Source of the DNA: Alkalimonas collagenimarina
Lineage (GTDB): Bacteria; Pseudomonadota; Gammaproteobacteria; Enterobacterales; Alteromonadaceae
Direction of reading: 5' to 3'
Assembly: GCF_030717845.1 (NCBI RefSeq)
Contig: NZ_JAUZVZ010000010.1
Location: 1-64,000, forward strand
DNA: 64,000 nt
Below, piece by piece: positions 24,843 through 34,263 of the stretch. Positions within the stretch are counted from its first letter, which is position 1. Each line of letters opens with the position of its first letter. Both the position numbers and the translations under genes were made by a program. The notes beneath the pieces are model-generated. The model made no database searches. It was not told the origin of the DNA and saw only the letters and a program-made list of their open reading frames with translations.

Positions 24843-26926
24843 CGTCGTCGCTCTGGCAGTAGGCGGACAATGTCACTGTCCTGCTGCCGGGCTTGCTGCA
24901 CCAACCAAAACTGCCCACTTTTATCGCTGAATAATCCAATCGCTTGTTGTTCCTGACTCAGTGGAATTTGTTGTTGTTGCCCATCCCAAAACTGCATGCG
25001 CACAAGACTCGACTCTGTATCCAGCCATGCGATCCCCCTATCATTGCTCAACCACTTGACAGAATCGGTTAAAGCCAGTGTAAAAGACGCTAACTGCAAC
25101 GGCATCATGCCATCATAACTCCATAAAGCAGGGGTGCTATCCATACTGGTTCGCACCACAAAGCCATCAGGAGCGCAGCGAAAATCGACCACATTGGCCA
25201 GTACCGACTTCACCCGATCAGCCGCCATGGTAAACAACTTCCAGCCGCTTTCTGTGTTCTCCGTCCAATACAATTGCTGACGACAAACTTCAACCCGCGA
25301 TGGCCGAATGTCCATCGGCAAAAAAGATTGTAAAGCACCGGTGGTCGCATCCACCTGATACAACTGCTGATTAATCAGTACCAATAACTGCTGACGATAC
25401 CATAACAGCTGCTGCACCTGTTGATCGGCCCTAAGCTCTGTCAGCTGACGTAACTGCTCACGTTGCGCTAACCAAATTTGACCACTGCCAGAGCGCTCAG
25501 AGACAAAAGCGACCTGATGCTCTTGTACCGCAGCGATGCGCTCACTTCTATTGGATGCAAACCAGCGGCGCTGGGTCAGCGCTGGTTGATGTGCTTGCTG
25601 AAGCTGAAATGCCCATAAATCACTAACGGTATCAGCCCCTTCTACTGCAACAATGCCATCATCGACAAATTGAACATCACGAAGACCGGTGGACAGACTA
25701 CCCAGTGTCTGGCGCGATACCTTCTTTCCGGCTAAGCCTGTAAAGGGCTGTTGTGGTAAGCCAACCCAGAGCTGCTCATTGTCAGACGCTAACTCGGTTA
25801 CCACATAAGGGAAGCTTTGTTTCACATCCCATTTATTGCTGTCTAACCGAATACGGATTAAATCAGTTTGAAAGAAACTCACTTGTGCCAAAACATACAG
25901 ATGCTCTTGCCAAACCAGTACCCGAAAGATTTGCAATGCCCGTAAGGGAGTCTCTAACACCGGTTCCGCACGCAACTGCTCACTGTCAAACTGAACCGGG
26001 CTTTGCCACAGCTGAAAATAACCATGTTTATCGGTGCGATCCAACCAATACAGCTGGCTTTGATGCCATGCCAAACCATTTCGAAGCCACAGCCGGCATG
26101 AACCAATCTGACGCTCAGCTTGCATGACAGGGATCATACGTTGTAGATAAATACCACAATGCCCCGCTTGTTCTGCGCTAAACAGCATATGATTATCCAC
26201 CATCACGCCAGACCCCATAGCACTAAAGTAAGACGTCGCGTGCTGCACCGATACTTGATCCAACGACTGACGCACCCAGTGCCACTGCTGCTGACCGGCA
26301 GGCTGATGCTGGTACCAGAGCATCTGGTGATAATCACTTACTAAGGGCGATTGTTCGCGGCCATTAAGCGCACTCACGGGTTGGATACGTGTATAGGTAG
26401 GTTGGACGGAGCTCAATGTCAGATGGGTTAGCCCGTAGGCAATGATGCCGCAACTTAGTACGAGTGACAGTACGGCAAGGCTAAGAAAGCGCTTGTGCTG
26501 TAACCACTCCTGACGAAAACCCTGAGCCTCAGGTTCACGGGGTGCTGAAGCATCATCTAAAGCTACGGTCAAACCTGCTTGATCACTGGTTAACGGCGTC
26601 ACCGTAGCCAGCCAGCAATAGCCTTTTTTGGGGATAGTATTAATGAAGCTAGGCGCCTGAGTATTATCGCCTAAGATTTTCCGTAAAGCCCCGACTGCAC
26701 GCATCACTGCGCCATCTGTCCCCTCACCTGCAGGCCACACATCGGCTATCAGTTGATTTTTAGACAACAACTGATTCGGGTGTAGTAAGAAATAGTTCAA
26801 TAGTTTCTGCAGGCGAGGTTCCAGCAAGACAGCAGAGGTTTCATCCTTTGCTGCCAGCCAGACTTTACCAACCGTTGCCCGGTAGCACCAGGGACCAAAT
26901 TGAACCAGAGGCTCCAGATTCGACAA
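24839..26926 (-). CDS. Membrane-anchored winged-helix regulator with periplasmic sensor domain (regulator B)
   Basis: A CadC/ToxR-like one-component regulator of about 695 residues. Residues ~35-105 form an OmpR-type winged helix ([47 protein letters not shown]). A single membrane helix lies near 147-168, and the remaining ~520 residues are periplasmic, with repeated W/Y-rich blades suggesting a beta-propeller. There is no ATG; TTG at 26926 has GGCGGA six bases upstream and is preferred over TTG at 26932. The ribosome site lies in a hairpin. It is the third gene after regulator A and the repeat peptide, on the same strand, and converges on hemL with overlapping stop codons. Target genes are unknown. 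Confidence 0.85.
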   Translation of the reverse strand: MSNLEPLVQFGPWCYRATVGKVWLAAKDETSAVLLEPRLQKLLNYFLLHPNQLLSKNQLIADVWPAGEGTDGAVMRAVGALRKILGDNTQAPSFINTIPKKGYCWLATVTPLTSDQAGLTVALDDASAPREPEAQGFRQEWLQHKRFLSLAVLSLVLSCGIIAYGLTHLTLSSVQPTYTRIQPVSALNGREQSPLVSDYHQMLWYQHQPAGQQQWHWVRQSLDQVSVQHATSYFSAMGSGVMVDNHMLFSAEQAGHCGIYLQRMIPVMQAERQIGSCRLWLRNGLAWHQSQLYWLDRTDKHGYFQLWQSPVQFDSEQLRAEPVLETPLRALQIFRVLVWQEHLYVLAQVSFFQTDLIRIRLDSNKWDVKQSFPYVVTELASDNEQLWVGLPQQPFTGLAGKKVSRQTLGSLSTGLRDVQFVDDGIVAVEGADTVSDLWAFQLQQAHQPALTQRRWFASNRSERIAAVQEHQVAFVSERSGSGQIWLAQREQLRQLTELRADQQVQQLLWYRQQLLVLINQQLYQVDATTGALQSFLPMDIRPSRVEVCRQQLYWTENTESGWKLFTMAADRVKSVLANVVDFRCAPDGFVVRTSMDSTPALWSYDGMMPLQLASFTLALTDSVKWLSNDRGIAWLDTESSLVRMQFWDGQQQQIPLSQEQQAIGLFSDKSGQFWLVQQARQQDSDIVRLLPERRR

Positions 26927-26933
26927 AAACAAT

Positions 26934-26958
26934 CCGCCTATACAAGATGTATAGACGG
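26934..26958 (-). promoter_or_regulatory. Hairpin covering the ribosome binding site of regulator B
   Basis: On the minus strand CCGTCTATAC pairs with GTATAGGCGG (10 bp, one U-G wobble, 5-base loop). The right arm contains the GGCGG ribosome binding site of the TTG start at 26926. It could limit translation, or, because ATTGTTTTTG follows, act as a terminator for the peptide gene upstream. Confidence 0.6.
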
Positions 26959-27005
26959 ATTATAACGTAAACCAGCAAAAAATCAGGGGCTTATTTGTTA
27001 CAGAG

Positions 27006-27278
27006 TTATACCAGTTCAGCGGTGGTCACTTCGTCAGCAAAAGGTAAATCTGGGTCACGGCAGATTGGGAACCATGCACAAGCAATAATTGCTTCTCCAA
27101 TTTCTGCCTCAGCTGGATCTGCAACTTCTTGCTGAAAGTCCGGGTCACGGCAGATTGGGAACCACGCACAAGCAATAAGATTATCAACTTCGCTATTCGA
27201 ACTCTCAACTTTGTCAGCATTGATTGCGAAAAGAGTACTTAAAGTGATAGCAGCGACTGTAGTTAATGCAATTTTCAT
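27006..27278 (-). CDS. Small exported peptide with two identical Cys-loop repeats
   Basis: A 90-residue precursor I do not recognise. Residues 1-21 are a clear signal peptide (MKIALTTVAAITLSTLFAINA). The remaining ~69 residues are acidic and contain two identical 13-residue copies of IACAWFPICRDPD at 35-47 and 65-77, each with two cysteines five residues apart (37/43 and 67/73) that could form a disulfide loop in the periplasm. The spacers are rich in Glu, Asp and Ala. TTAGGA lies eight bases before the ATG. The gene sits between two winged-helix/propeller regulators on the same strand (gaps of 87 and about 80 bases). A signal or a multi-copy peptide precursor is plausible; no modification or protease gene is adjacent. 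Confidence 0.8.
   Translation of the reverse strand: MKIALTTVAAITLSTLFAINADKVESSNSEVDNLIACAWFPICRDPDFQQEVADPAEAEIGEAIIACAWFPICRDPDLPFADEVTTAELV
27049..27178 (-). repeat. Two 40-base direct repeats inside the peptide gene
   Basis: 27049-27088 and 27139-27178 match at 38 of 40 bases, 90 bases apart. Both differences are silent: the 13 encoded residues are identical. The intervening 50 bases are not similar. Confidence 0.9.
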
Positions 27279-27287
27279 AAGTCAATT

Positions 27288-27299
27288 CCTAAGTTTAGG
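27288..27299 (-). promoter_or_regulatory. Palindrome overlapping the peptide gene's ribosome binding site
   Basis: CCTAA-N2-TTAGG (read on either strand) ends in the TTAGGA ribosome binding site of the peptide gene. A second inverted repeat AGTTTA / TAAACT (27292-27314) overlaps it. Either could be an operator or an RNA element controlling the peptide. Confidence 0.45.
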
Positions 27300-27365
27300 T
27301 TATGTTGTTAAACTCAGAATTACATAAGAAACCTAGATTAACTCGATGAAATTCATATAAAAAAA

Positions 27366-29531
27366 TTATAAATTCTGTTGTTGTATGGGAATTTCAGCAA
27401 TATCCATATCTCCACGCCCCATAGAAGGCAGGTAAAAGTAATTTTTATCTGCGCTTAAACTAAAGTGGCTGGAGTAAATCGACTCTAAATCCGTTGCGAC
27501 GGTAACTTTTCGGTTGGAGAAGTCAAGAAAGTATAGCTGGTAGCGATTATCCGTTAAGTAACTTGAGTAATATAAACCATCCTCTGCCAGTACAAAATGC
27601 AGAGGCAATGACTCCTGCAAGGGCAATTCCAGGCGCTCGGCTGGGCTACCATCCATTCGCTGCAGATAGTAGTGGCGGGTATGACTATGCTGCCAAAAGC
27701 TATAGCGTCCATCCCGGCTCTCTAAATACAGCTCCATTTGGGGATTAAAGAGCTCACTTTGTGCAGGAGCATCCAAATGCGTTGTCATCACTTGCCAGCG
27801 ACCTTGGCGAGAAACCGCGTAATAGATGGTTCTGCCATCCGCTCCCCAACTTGGGTTACTTACATTTTGCTCTAAAAATGAAGTAATCTGAATGGGATCC
27901 TTGTCTTTATGCAATAACCACAGTTGCTGACTAATTAACGCCAACAAATGAGTGCCATCAGGTGAGAAGGTCAACTGGTTGATACGCTCATTTTCAGTGA
28001 AATTCGTCAGCTGATGCTGGCGGCCATCAGGATAAAATAGCCACACTTGTGATAAACCTGATCGCCTTGACACTACCGCGACAGGCCCATTAATTACAGG
28101 GCTTGCTTCAGCATAAGCTTCACTGCGATTTGAGCTAAATACTTGCTGATTAAGCTGCCCTGAAGTATTTAATATTTTATTAGGTACTTTTAATATATTG
28201 AGCTGAGAAAAAGCCCCCACAGAGGCAATAATGCGCCCTGAGGTACTGACTTGTATTTCACTGGCATTATGATCGGTGTATGCAAGCAGACGTCGTTGCC
28301 CAGTTTCGACCTGCACAGCGGCCAGCATGGAACGCCCTGCAGGATAAATAATCGCTTGATCATCCAGGCTCCAGTCAATATTACCCGGTGAGGTATCACT
28401 AAGCTGGAGTAGCATACTGGATGAGCGACTGGATAATTCCAGCTGCCAAATTTGCACGGCACCTGCCGCATCTCGCAAAAAAGCCAGTCGATTTCCATCT
28501 CTGGAAAAGCGGGCCGCATAATCTCCAAAGCCATTTGATGGTGGAGCCGTTAAAGTTTCAGCTTGCCCACCAGCCAATGGATATAGCATCAGTGACATTT
28601 GACGTTGTCCTACTTCTCTTGAAGGATAAACTATGTAACGCCCATCTGGTGACCAGGTTAAACGAGCAGATACAGACTTGCTACCGCACTCGGTTAACAA
28701 ACGATCACTGTTAATACCTATTTTATTCGAGTCCAATGTCAATAATCGAATTTCACACAGTTGCCCAGATAACATACGGTGATAAGCCAGTTGAGTACCA
28801 TCCGGGCTCCACGCTGCACCAAAGCTGCTGTATGGTTCTTCAGTTAATGTAATGACTTGATGCGTTTCTAAATTCTGTAACTTTAACACCACTACATCGT
28901 CGCTTGGGCTACTGGCATAACTAAAGGCCAGAAACTTTTCGTCTGGTGAAATGCTGTGGTAAAACTCGATGCCATCTAAGAAAGTGACTGGTTCATAACG
29001 CCATAAAGGCGTTACGGCTGGCTCCTGACTATCTGAGGCAGAAAACCACCAAATAATGGCTGCCAGCAACATGGGGAGTAGCAACAAGCCAGTAATGATT
29101 GCCGCTCTAACCCGGGGTTGCCACGAAGCATCGGATGATAAAGTGGTTTGTGCCGCCTCGACAGCAGCTGCTTCTGCGGCCTGCTCTTCGGTGGCAATGG
29201 TGGCCACTAAGCGATAGCCTCGTTTGGGTACTGTTTCAATATACAACGGCGTACGGCTGTCATCTCCCAGCGCAACCCGCAATACTCGGATCACTCGGGT
29301 GATCCGGCCATCAGATACCGCGCGGATCCCCCACACTTTATCCAAAAGCTCATCTTTAGTCACCAGATCGCCTGCACGCACGATCAAATAGTTGATCACA
29401 TTCTGGCAGAGATTATCCAGTTCGGCAGTCGCCTCTACCTGACCGGATGGGGCAAGCTTCACCAACTTATCCCGCTCGGGCAGATACCACCACTCACCAA
29501 CTTTGACTCGATGCTCTGGTTTTATTGCCAT
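27366..29531 (-). CDS. Membrane-anchored winged-helix regulator with TolB-like propeller (regulator A)
   Basis: A 721-residue CadC-like transcription regulator. Residues ~35-110 form an OmpR-type winged helix (VINYLIVRAGDLVTKDELLDKVWG, ITRVIRVLRVALGDD, YIETVPKRGYRLVA); a membrane helix is at about 143-163; the periplasmic part has many TolB/PD40 blades (WSPDGTQLAYHR, WSPDGRYIVYPS, FSRDGNRLAFLRD, FSPDGTHLLALI, WGADGRTIYYAV). Such proteins bind DNA directly while anchored in the membrane and sense periplasmic conditions. It is first in a three-gene set with the repeat peptide and regulator B, so sensing of the peptide or of its interaction partner is a reasonable hypothesis, not shown. Confidence 0.88.
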   Translation of the reverse strand: MAIKPEHRVKVGEWWYLPERDKLVKLAPSGQVEATAELDNLCQNVINYLIVRAGDLVTKDELLDKVWGIRAVSDGRITRVIRVLRVALGDDSRTPLYIETVPKRGYRLVATIATEEQAAEAAAVEAAQTTLSSDASWQPRVRAAIITGLLLLPMLLAAIIWWFSASDSQEPAVTPLWRYEPVTFLDGIEFYHSISPDEKFLAFSYASSPSDDVVVLKLQNLETHQVITLTEEPYSSFGAAWSPDGTQLAYHRMLSGQLCEIRLLTLDSNKIGINSDRLLTECGSKSVSARLTWSPDGRYIVYPSREVGQRQMSLMLYPLAGGQAETLTAPPSNGFGDYAARFSRDGNRLAFLRDAAGAVQIWQLELSSRSSSMLLQLSDTSPGNIDWSLDDQAIIYPAGRSMLAAVQVETGQRRLLAYTDHNASEIQVSTSGRIIASVGAFSQLNILKVPNKILNTSGQLNQQVFSSNRSEAYAEASPVINGPVAVVSRRSGLSQVWLFYPDGRQHQLTNFTENERINQLTFSPDGTHLLALISQQLWLLHKDKDPIQITSFLEQNVSNPSWGADGRTIYYAVSRQGRWQVMTTHLDAPAQSELFNPQMELYLESRDGRYSFWQHSHTRHYYLQRMDGSPAERLELPLQESLPLHFVLAEDGLYYSSYLTDNRYQLYFLDFSNRKVTVATDLESIYSSHFSLSADKNYFYLPSMGRGDMDIAEIPIQQQNL

Positions 29532-29577
29532 AACTTATTCACATCTGACCTAATGCTAACCAACAAGAAGAACACCC

Positions 29578-29607
29578 ATTATCAACCTAAAAATCAAAGA
29601 ATAACAA
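29578..29607 (-). promoter_or_regulatory. Probable promoter of regulator A and the peptide locus
   Basis: On the minus strand TTGTTA and GATAAT are 18 bases apart, about 45 bases before the regulator A start codon, in AT-rich sequence between mrcB and the locus. Consensus match only. Confidence 0.45.
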
Positions 29608-29669
29608 GTGCTTTGCGTAATTAGTGATTATTCTGTGTGCATTTTACATGAAACCGCTGCTTTATCCGG

Positions 29670-31769
29670 CTACGGTTGCGGTGGACTCAACACATAAATT
29701 GCTCTGGTCAGCCCCAATGCACCTGAGCTGCCAGTTAAGCCTGTGGAAGCATTATCGTCCCGCCCCTGCCAAACGGTGATCACCTGTTGACCATCGAAAC
29801 TAACAAACCAACTATCCCGATAGTCGCTCGAGGTTCCCGTTTTACCAGCCAACTGTGCTGAAGGGAAGCCTTGCCCCAATACCCGGGCCGTTCCCCGCGT
29901 AACGCTCTGCTGCATGGCGAAGTGCAATAACTCGGCGGCTGCTGTTGGATAACGGCGTATCGGCTTATCCGCTCGCTGATACAACACAGTACCATGCTGG
30001 TCGGTAACCGCCTCTATACTCGCTAACGACTGATAGACCCCATCATTGGCCATGGTTTGATACAACTGCGTGATTTCAAGCGGCGATAACTCTACCGCCC
30101 CGAGTAATGCAGACGGATGCAACTGCACCCGACGCTGTAAACCCAACTTGCTCAGTGCTGCTGCCACTTGCGGCATACCTAGCTGCAAACCTAACCGCAC
30201 CATCGGTACATTATAGGAATAAACCAAGGTATCCAATAAGCTAACTTCACCACGAAACTGTTGATCAAAGTTCTGAGGTTGCCAGTCTTGCTGGTTGCTG
30301 CGAAGCTGGATTGGGCTGTCTTGCAAGGGGGTTTGCAAATCAAAACGCTCTGGTTGCGCCAATGCCTCTAGCGCAATCACCGGCTTGATCAAGCTACCAA
30401 TCTGTCGACGAGTATCAACAGCTCGATTAAAGCCATCATAGCGTGGGTCACGTCCGCCAATCATGGCTCGCACTGCAGCAATGTGGTAATCAGCCACCAC
30501 GACCGCAGCCTCCAGCCCCTCCGCTCTGTGTTGCATGGTTTGTTGCAATGCCAATTCAGCCTGCTGCTGTTGTACTGGATCCAAATAGGTGAAAATTCGA
30601 AGCCCGCTTTGTTGCAGCACACTGCCACGCATTTTTTGTCGCAGCTCCTGTCGCACCAAAGCGATAAAAGCCGGATAACGTGAGTTACGGTGTTGGCCAC
30701 GGGCGACCAAAGCAATCGGCTCTTCCAGTGCTTGCTCATACGCAAGACGATCCAGCATGTGCTGCTCGAACATCAACCGAAGTACCAGGTCACGTCGTTG
30801 CCGGGCACGCTCGGGGTTGCGACGAGGATCATAAAACGAAGGCCCTTTAATCACACCCACCAATAAAGCTGTTTCTGCAACCGTTAGTTCATTAATCGGC
30901 TTGGCAAAATAAAAACGGCTGCCAAGGCCAAAACCATGCACTGGGTGAGCGAAGTTCTGGCCGATATACACCTCATTTAAATAGGCTTCCAGAATCGCAT
31001 CTTTACTAAAGCGAAAATCCAGAATCAAGGCCATCAATGCTTCATTCATTTTGCGCCATAGCGTGCGATCTTGCGTAAGAAACATATTCTTCGCTAGCTG
31101 CTGTGTCAGCGTAGAGCCACCCTGTACCGTTCGCCCGGCCGTCAGGTTGACCAAAAAAGCGCGCACAATAGCGAGCGGAGCCACGCCACGATGGCGGTAA
31201 AAGTCCCTATCCTCGACTAAAAGCAAGGTATCACGTAATAAGGTGGGTGTTTGCTCCAGCCGCAGCAACTCTCGATCTTCCTGATGCGGTGAAATTAAAT
31301 GTTCAATCAACGGTGGCTCGAGATGAAAGTGAGGCTCTGTGGCTTGCTCTGCCTGAATCGCTCGCACCCGATTGGCGGCAAAGGTCACCTGAAAGCGTTC
31401 AGCCGGCTGATAGCCATCGACGAAATCAAATTCACGCCGATACACCTCGACTTGTTGATTGGCTAAACGAAACTGACCTGGCCCGGTGATTTGGCTCACC
31501 CGGCGGTACTGTAACAGTTCAAGCTCGGCCACCAGTTGCGTCACACTGAGAGGTTGGTCTGGTTGCACCAGCAATGAACGGCCATAGACCTGTGCAGGCA
31601 CTTGCCATTTCGGACCATTAAATTGCTGAGTCACTTTACTATCGAGATAGACCAGATAGACACACACCAACGCCAATAGAACGAGACTTAGTTTGAGACC
31701 TGTCCATAGTAGGTAGTGCATCGCCTGCCGTAGCGAGGGTAAACGAGTTTTCAATGATGGAACCTTCAT
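29670..31769 (-). CDS. mrcB: Penicillin-binding protein 1B, bifunctional peptidoglycan synthase
   Basis: PBP1B polymerises glycan strands and cross-links peptides outside the inner membrane. The 699-residue protein has a short cytoplasmic tail, a membrane helix (about 22-42), a UB2H-like region, and the glycosyltransferase domain with EDRDFYRHRG (186-195, catalytic Glu) and QGGSTLTQQLAKN. The transpeptidase domain carries SLIK (Ser459-Lys462), SYN (518-520) and KTGT (643-646). It lacks the long N- and C-terminal extensions of the E. coli enzyme. It lies downstream of hrpB, as in enterics, with 33 bases between. Confidence 0.95.
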   Translation of the reverse strand: MKVPSLKTRLPSLRQAMHYLLWTGLKLSLVLLALVCVYLVYLDSKVTQQFNGPKWQVPAQVYGRSLLVQPDQPLSVTQLVAELELLQYRRVSQITGPGQFRLANQQVEVYRREFDFVDGYQPAERFQVTFAANRVRAIQAEQATEPHFHLEPPLIEHLISPHQEDRELLRLEQTPTLLRDTLLLVEDRDFYRHRGVAPLAIVRAFLVNLTAGRTVQGGSTLTQQLAKNMFLTQDRTLWRKMNEALMALILDFRFSKDAILEAYLNEVYIGQNFAHPVHGFGLGSRFYFAKPINELTVAETALLVGVIKGPSFYDPRRNPERARQRRDLVLRLMFEQHMLDRLAYEQALEEPIALVARGQHRNSRYPAFIALVRQELRQKMRGSVLQQSGLRIFTYLDPVQQQQAELALQQTMQHRAEGLEAAVVVADYHIAAVRAMIGGRDPRYDGFNRAVDTRRQIGSLIKPVIALEALAQPERFDLQTPLQDSPIQLRSNQQDWQPQNFDQQFRGEVSLLDTLVYSYNVPMVRLGLQLGMPQVAAALSKLGLQRRVQLHPSALLGAVELSPLEITQLYQTMANDGVYQSLASIEAVTDQHGTVLYQRADKPIRRYPTAAAELLHFAMQQSVTRGTARVLGQGFPSAQLAGKTGTSSDYRDSWFVSFDGQQVITVWQGRDDNASTGLTGSSGALGLTRAIYVLSPPQP

Positions 31770-31773
31770 GATG

Positions 31774-31824
31774 ACTGCATGGTTTTTATGGCTGCATAGT
31801 TTTTATGACTGTATAGCTTTACGG
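31774..31824. repeat. Three 17-base tandem repeats at the hrpB end
   Basis: Units at 31774-31790, 31791-31807 and 31808-31824 follow the pattern ACTGCATGGTTTTTATG. The first two match at 15 of 17 positions, the third is more worn. They span the hrpB stop codon and run to within 5 bases of the mrcB start. Confidence 0.7.
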
Positions 31825-34262
31825 GTGCGGGTTGTGGGCATCGCATCAGCCGGATGTTCCGGCCAATAGTGCTTAGGATAACGCCCTTTCATTTCTTTAC
31901 GCACATCACTATACGCATTTTTCCAAAAACTGGCCAGATCCTGCGTGCGTTGAAGTGGCCTTCTGGCCGGAGATAAGAGCTCTAACGTCAGTTTAATACG
32001 CCCGTTAGCAAGGACAGGGCTATCCAACTGACCAAACACTTCCTGAATACGCACCGCCAGTTGAGGCCCTGCTTCGGCTTGATAATCAATCAACAACTGA
32101 CTGCCGGTTGGTGCTTGCCAACGCTCTGGTAACAATTGATTGAGCTGCTGTTGTTGTTGATAACTCAATCGGCTGAGTAAGGCTTGCTTTAAGGGTAGCT
32201 TTGCCAGCTCAGTCAAGGATGCACAAGAACCAAGCCAAACGCTCAACCAATCAGAACTTTCTTGCAGCAAGGCCTCATCTGTCCAATGATGCACGCATGA
32301 CTCTGCTTCCAGTGCCGCCCATAAGCGAATACGTGCCAGTAATTGCTGACTGTCTGGTTGCCACGGCAACACAGCTAACCCTTTTTGCTGTATATAGCTC
32401 AACCAGGCGCTGCTACGTTGCTCAGCACTGATTCGCTCGGAGCTGGCTTTACGCTGCAGCACACAAGCAGCTAAACGCAGTTGTTGCTCTGCAGTAAAAC
32501 GACCACTTTTTTCGTCAAAACCACTCTGTGTGACCCAGTGCAGTTGCTCGGCAAAAGCCTGTTGTATCTGCGCTAAGGTCAAGGCTTCAGCCTGGCGGAT
32601 CAGCAAGCCCTGAGCCGTTAATTGCAACTGACTAATGATTAAAAAAGGTGCGGACTGCAGCGCATGATCGGCAGGCAAGACAGCGCCTGCCCCATTGGCC
32701 AGTAAATAGCCTTTCCCGCGCTTTACCGCCACCCGATCGGGGTAAGCCCGGCACAGCAATAGAATAAAGAGATCTGGCGTGGAAGGCATCGTTTTCTGGC
32801 CACCGAGCTGCTGACGCCATGAGTCAGCCTGCTGAATCAACACACGATTAGGGTGATTCGTGCGCTCGTGTTGCATCGCTTGCAGCTGAGACCACAGCGA
32901 ACTGCGATCACGACCTTGCTCTAACACCACGGTCAACAGAGCAGCTAACCAAACAGCACCTTGCTCACCAGCTTGCTCCAGCTGCTGCGCTGCACACAAC
33001 ATAGCAGCAAGACGAGGTTCAGTGCCAAGCGCCAGCATGGCTCTGCCGCGAGCAGTGATCTTGAGTGCTTCATTCAGCGCGCCAAGTTGCTGCAGTAATG
33101 TCTCTGCCATCCTTACATGGGCCGCAGGCGGTGGGTCCAACCAAAACAGGGTATCAAGCTCTGCGCCCCAACCAGCACAATCAAGCCGCAGACCGGTCAG
33201 TTCAGTTTCACAAATATCAGGCACCGTGAAGTTGGCTTTTCGCTGCCAGAGCGCTTCGGTATCCAGTCGGACACAAAGCCCGGGCTCCAGCCGGCCAGCA
33301 CGACCGGCACGCTGAATGGCTGCCGCCTGACTGATGGCGACCGTCTCTAACTTCATCACACCATGACGGCTATAAAAGTGCGCTTTACGGCAGACACCGC
33401 TATCCACCACCAGCCGGATGCCTTCGATGGTTAAACTGGTTTCGGCCACATTGGTCGCCAGCACAATTTTACGCTGTCCAGTCTCTGGAGGCGCAATCGC
33501 GCGTTGTTGTTGGCTCAAGGGCAAAGAGCCAAGCAACGGCAGTACAGAGATCTCAGTCGGTAAGTCTTGTTGCTGCAACCATTCAGTCGCTTGCTCTATT
33601 TCCCGCTGGCCGGGCAAAAAAGCCAGAATACTGCCTGATTCCTGCTGCACTAACTGGCTGCAGGTTTTAGCAACTTGCTGCCATAACGGTTCGCGCGTTG
33701 GGGTTTGATAACGGATAGCGACAGGATAACTGCGGCCCTCGCTTTGCACCACTTCAGCATTCAGCGCTAAAGCCAAACGTTCGGTATCCAGCGTGGCCGA
33801 CATCAGCAATAGTCGCAACGAATCACGCAGCTGTTGTACTTCTAGCGCCAAAGCCAGTGCCAGGTCTGCATGCAAAGAGCGTTCATGGAATTCATCGAAA
33901 ATCACCAGATCATAGGCCGATAACTCAGGGTCTTGCTGGATCATTCGGGTTAAAATACCCTCGGTGACGATCAGTAAACGAGTGGCCTTGCTGACTTTAC
34001 GTTCGTAACGAACCTGATAACCAATGGTTTGGCCCGGTTGCTGCTGCAGCTGACCCGCCATGTAGCTGGCTATGCTTTTTGCCGCCAGCCGCCTTGGCTC
34101 TAACAGGAGGATTTTTTTCTGTTGATAACAAGGCTGCTGCAGTAAATACAGCGGCAGCCATGTCGATTTACCGGCCCCGGGTGGAGCCGATAACACAACC
34201 CGATTGCTACGCTGCAAGCTATGCAGCAATTCAGTCGCAATCGCAGCAACCGGCAAAGTCAT
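31803..34262 (-). CDS. hrpB: ATP-dependent helicase HrpB
   Basis: HrpB is a DEAH/RHA-type RNA helicase-like ATPase of unclear role in bacteria. The protein has about 819 residues from MTLPVAAIATELLHSL, with Walker A APPGAGKST, the DEFHERSLHADLALAL box (DEFH in place of DEAH), SATLD motif III, TNVAETSLTIEG motif V, and QRAGRAGR motif VI, followed by the C-terminal HrpB domain. I use the ATG at 34262: it lies one base after the pepB stop, pointing to coupled translation; an in-frame ATG at 34301 lies inside pepB. The mrcB gene follows. Confidence 0.93.
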   Translation of the reverse strand: MTLPVAAIATELLHSLQRSNRVVLSAPPGAGKSTWLPLYLLQQPCYQQKKILLLEPRRLAAKSIASYMAGQLQQQPGQTIGYQVRYERKVSKATRLLIVTEGILTRMIQQDPELSAYDLVIFDEFHERSLHADLALALALEVQQLRDSLRLLLMSATLDTERLALALNAEVVQSEGRSYPVAIRYQTPTREPLWQQVAKTCSQLVQQESGSILAFLPGQREIEQATEWLQQQDLPTEISVLPLLGSLPLSQQQRAIAPPETGQRKIVLATNVAETSLTIEGIRLVVDSGVCRKAHFYSRHGVMKLETVAISQAAAIQRAGRAGRLEPGLCVRLDTEALWQRKANFTVPDICETELTGLRLDCAGWGAELDTLFWLDPPPAAHVRMAETLLQQLGALNEALKITARGRAMLALGTEPRLAAMLCAAQQLEQAGEQGAVWLAALLTVVLEQGRDRSSLWSQLQAMQHERTNHPNRVLIQQADSWRQQLGGQKTMPSTPDLFILLLCRAYPDRVAVKRGKGYLLANGAGAVLPADHALQSAPFLIISQLQLTAQGLLIRQAEALTLAQIQQAFAEQLHWVTQSGFDEKSGRFTAEQQLRLAACVLQRKASSERISAEQRSSAWLSYIQQKGLAVLPWQPDSQQLLARIRLWAALEAESCVHHWTDEALLQESSDWLSVWLGSCASLTELAKLPLKQALLSRLSYQQQQQLNQLLPERWQAPTGSQLLIDYQAEAGPQLAVRIQEVFGQLDSPVLANGRIKLTLELLSPARRPLQRTQDLASFWKNAYSDVRKEMKGRYPKHYWPEHPADAMPTTRTRKAIQS

Positions 34263-34263
34263 A

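Noticed and set aside
27049-27178. CRISPR-like repeat
   Set aside because: Only two units, spaced inside an open reading frame that encodes identical peptides; no further repeats or cas genes.
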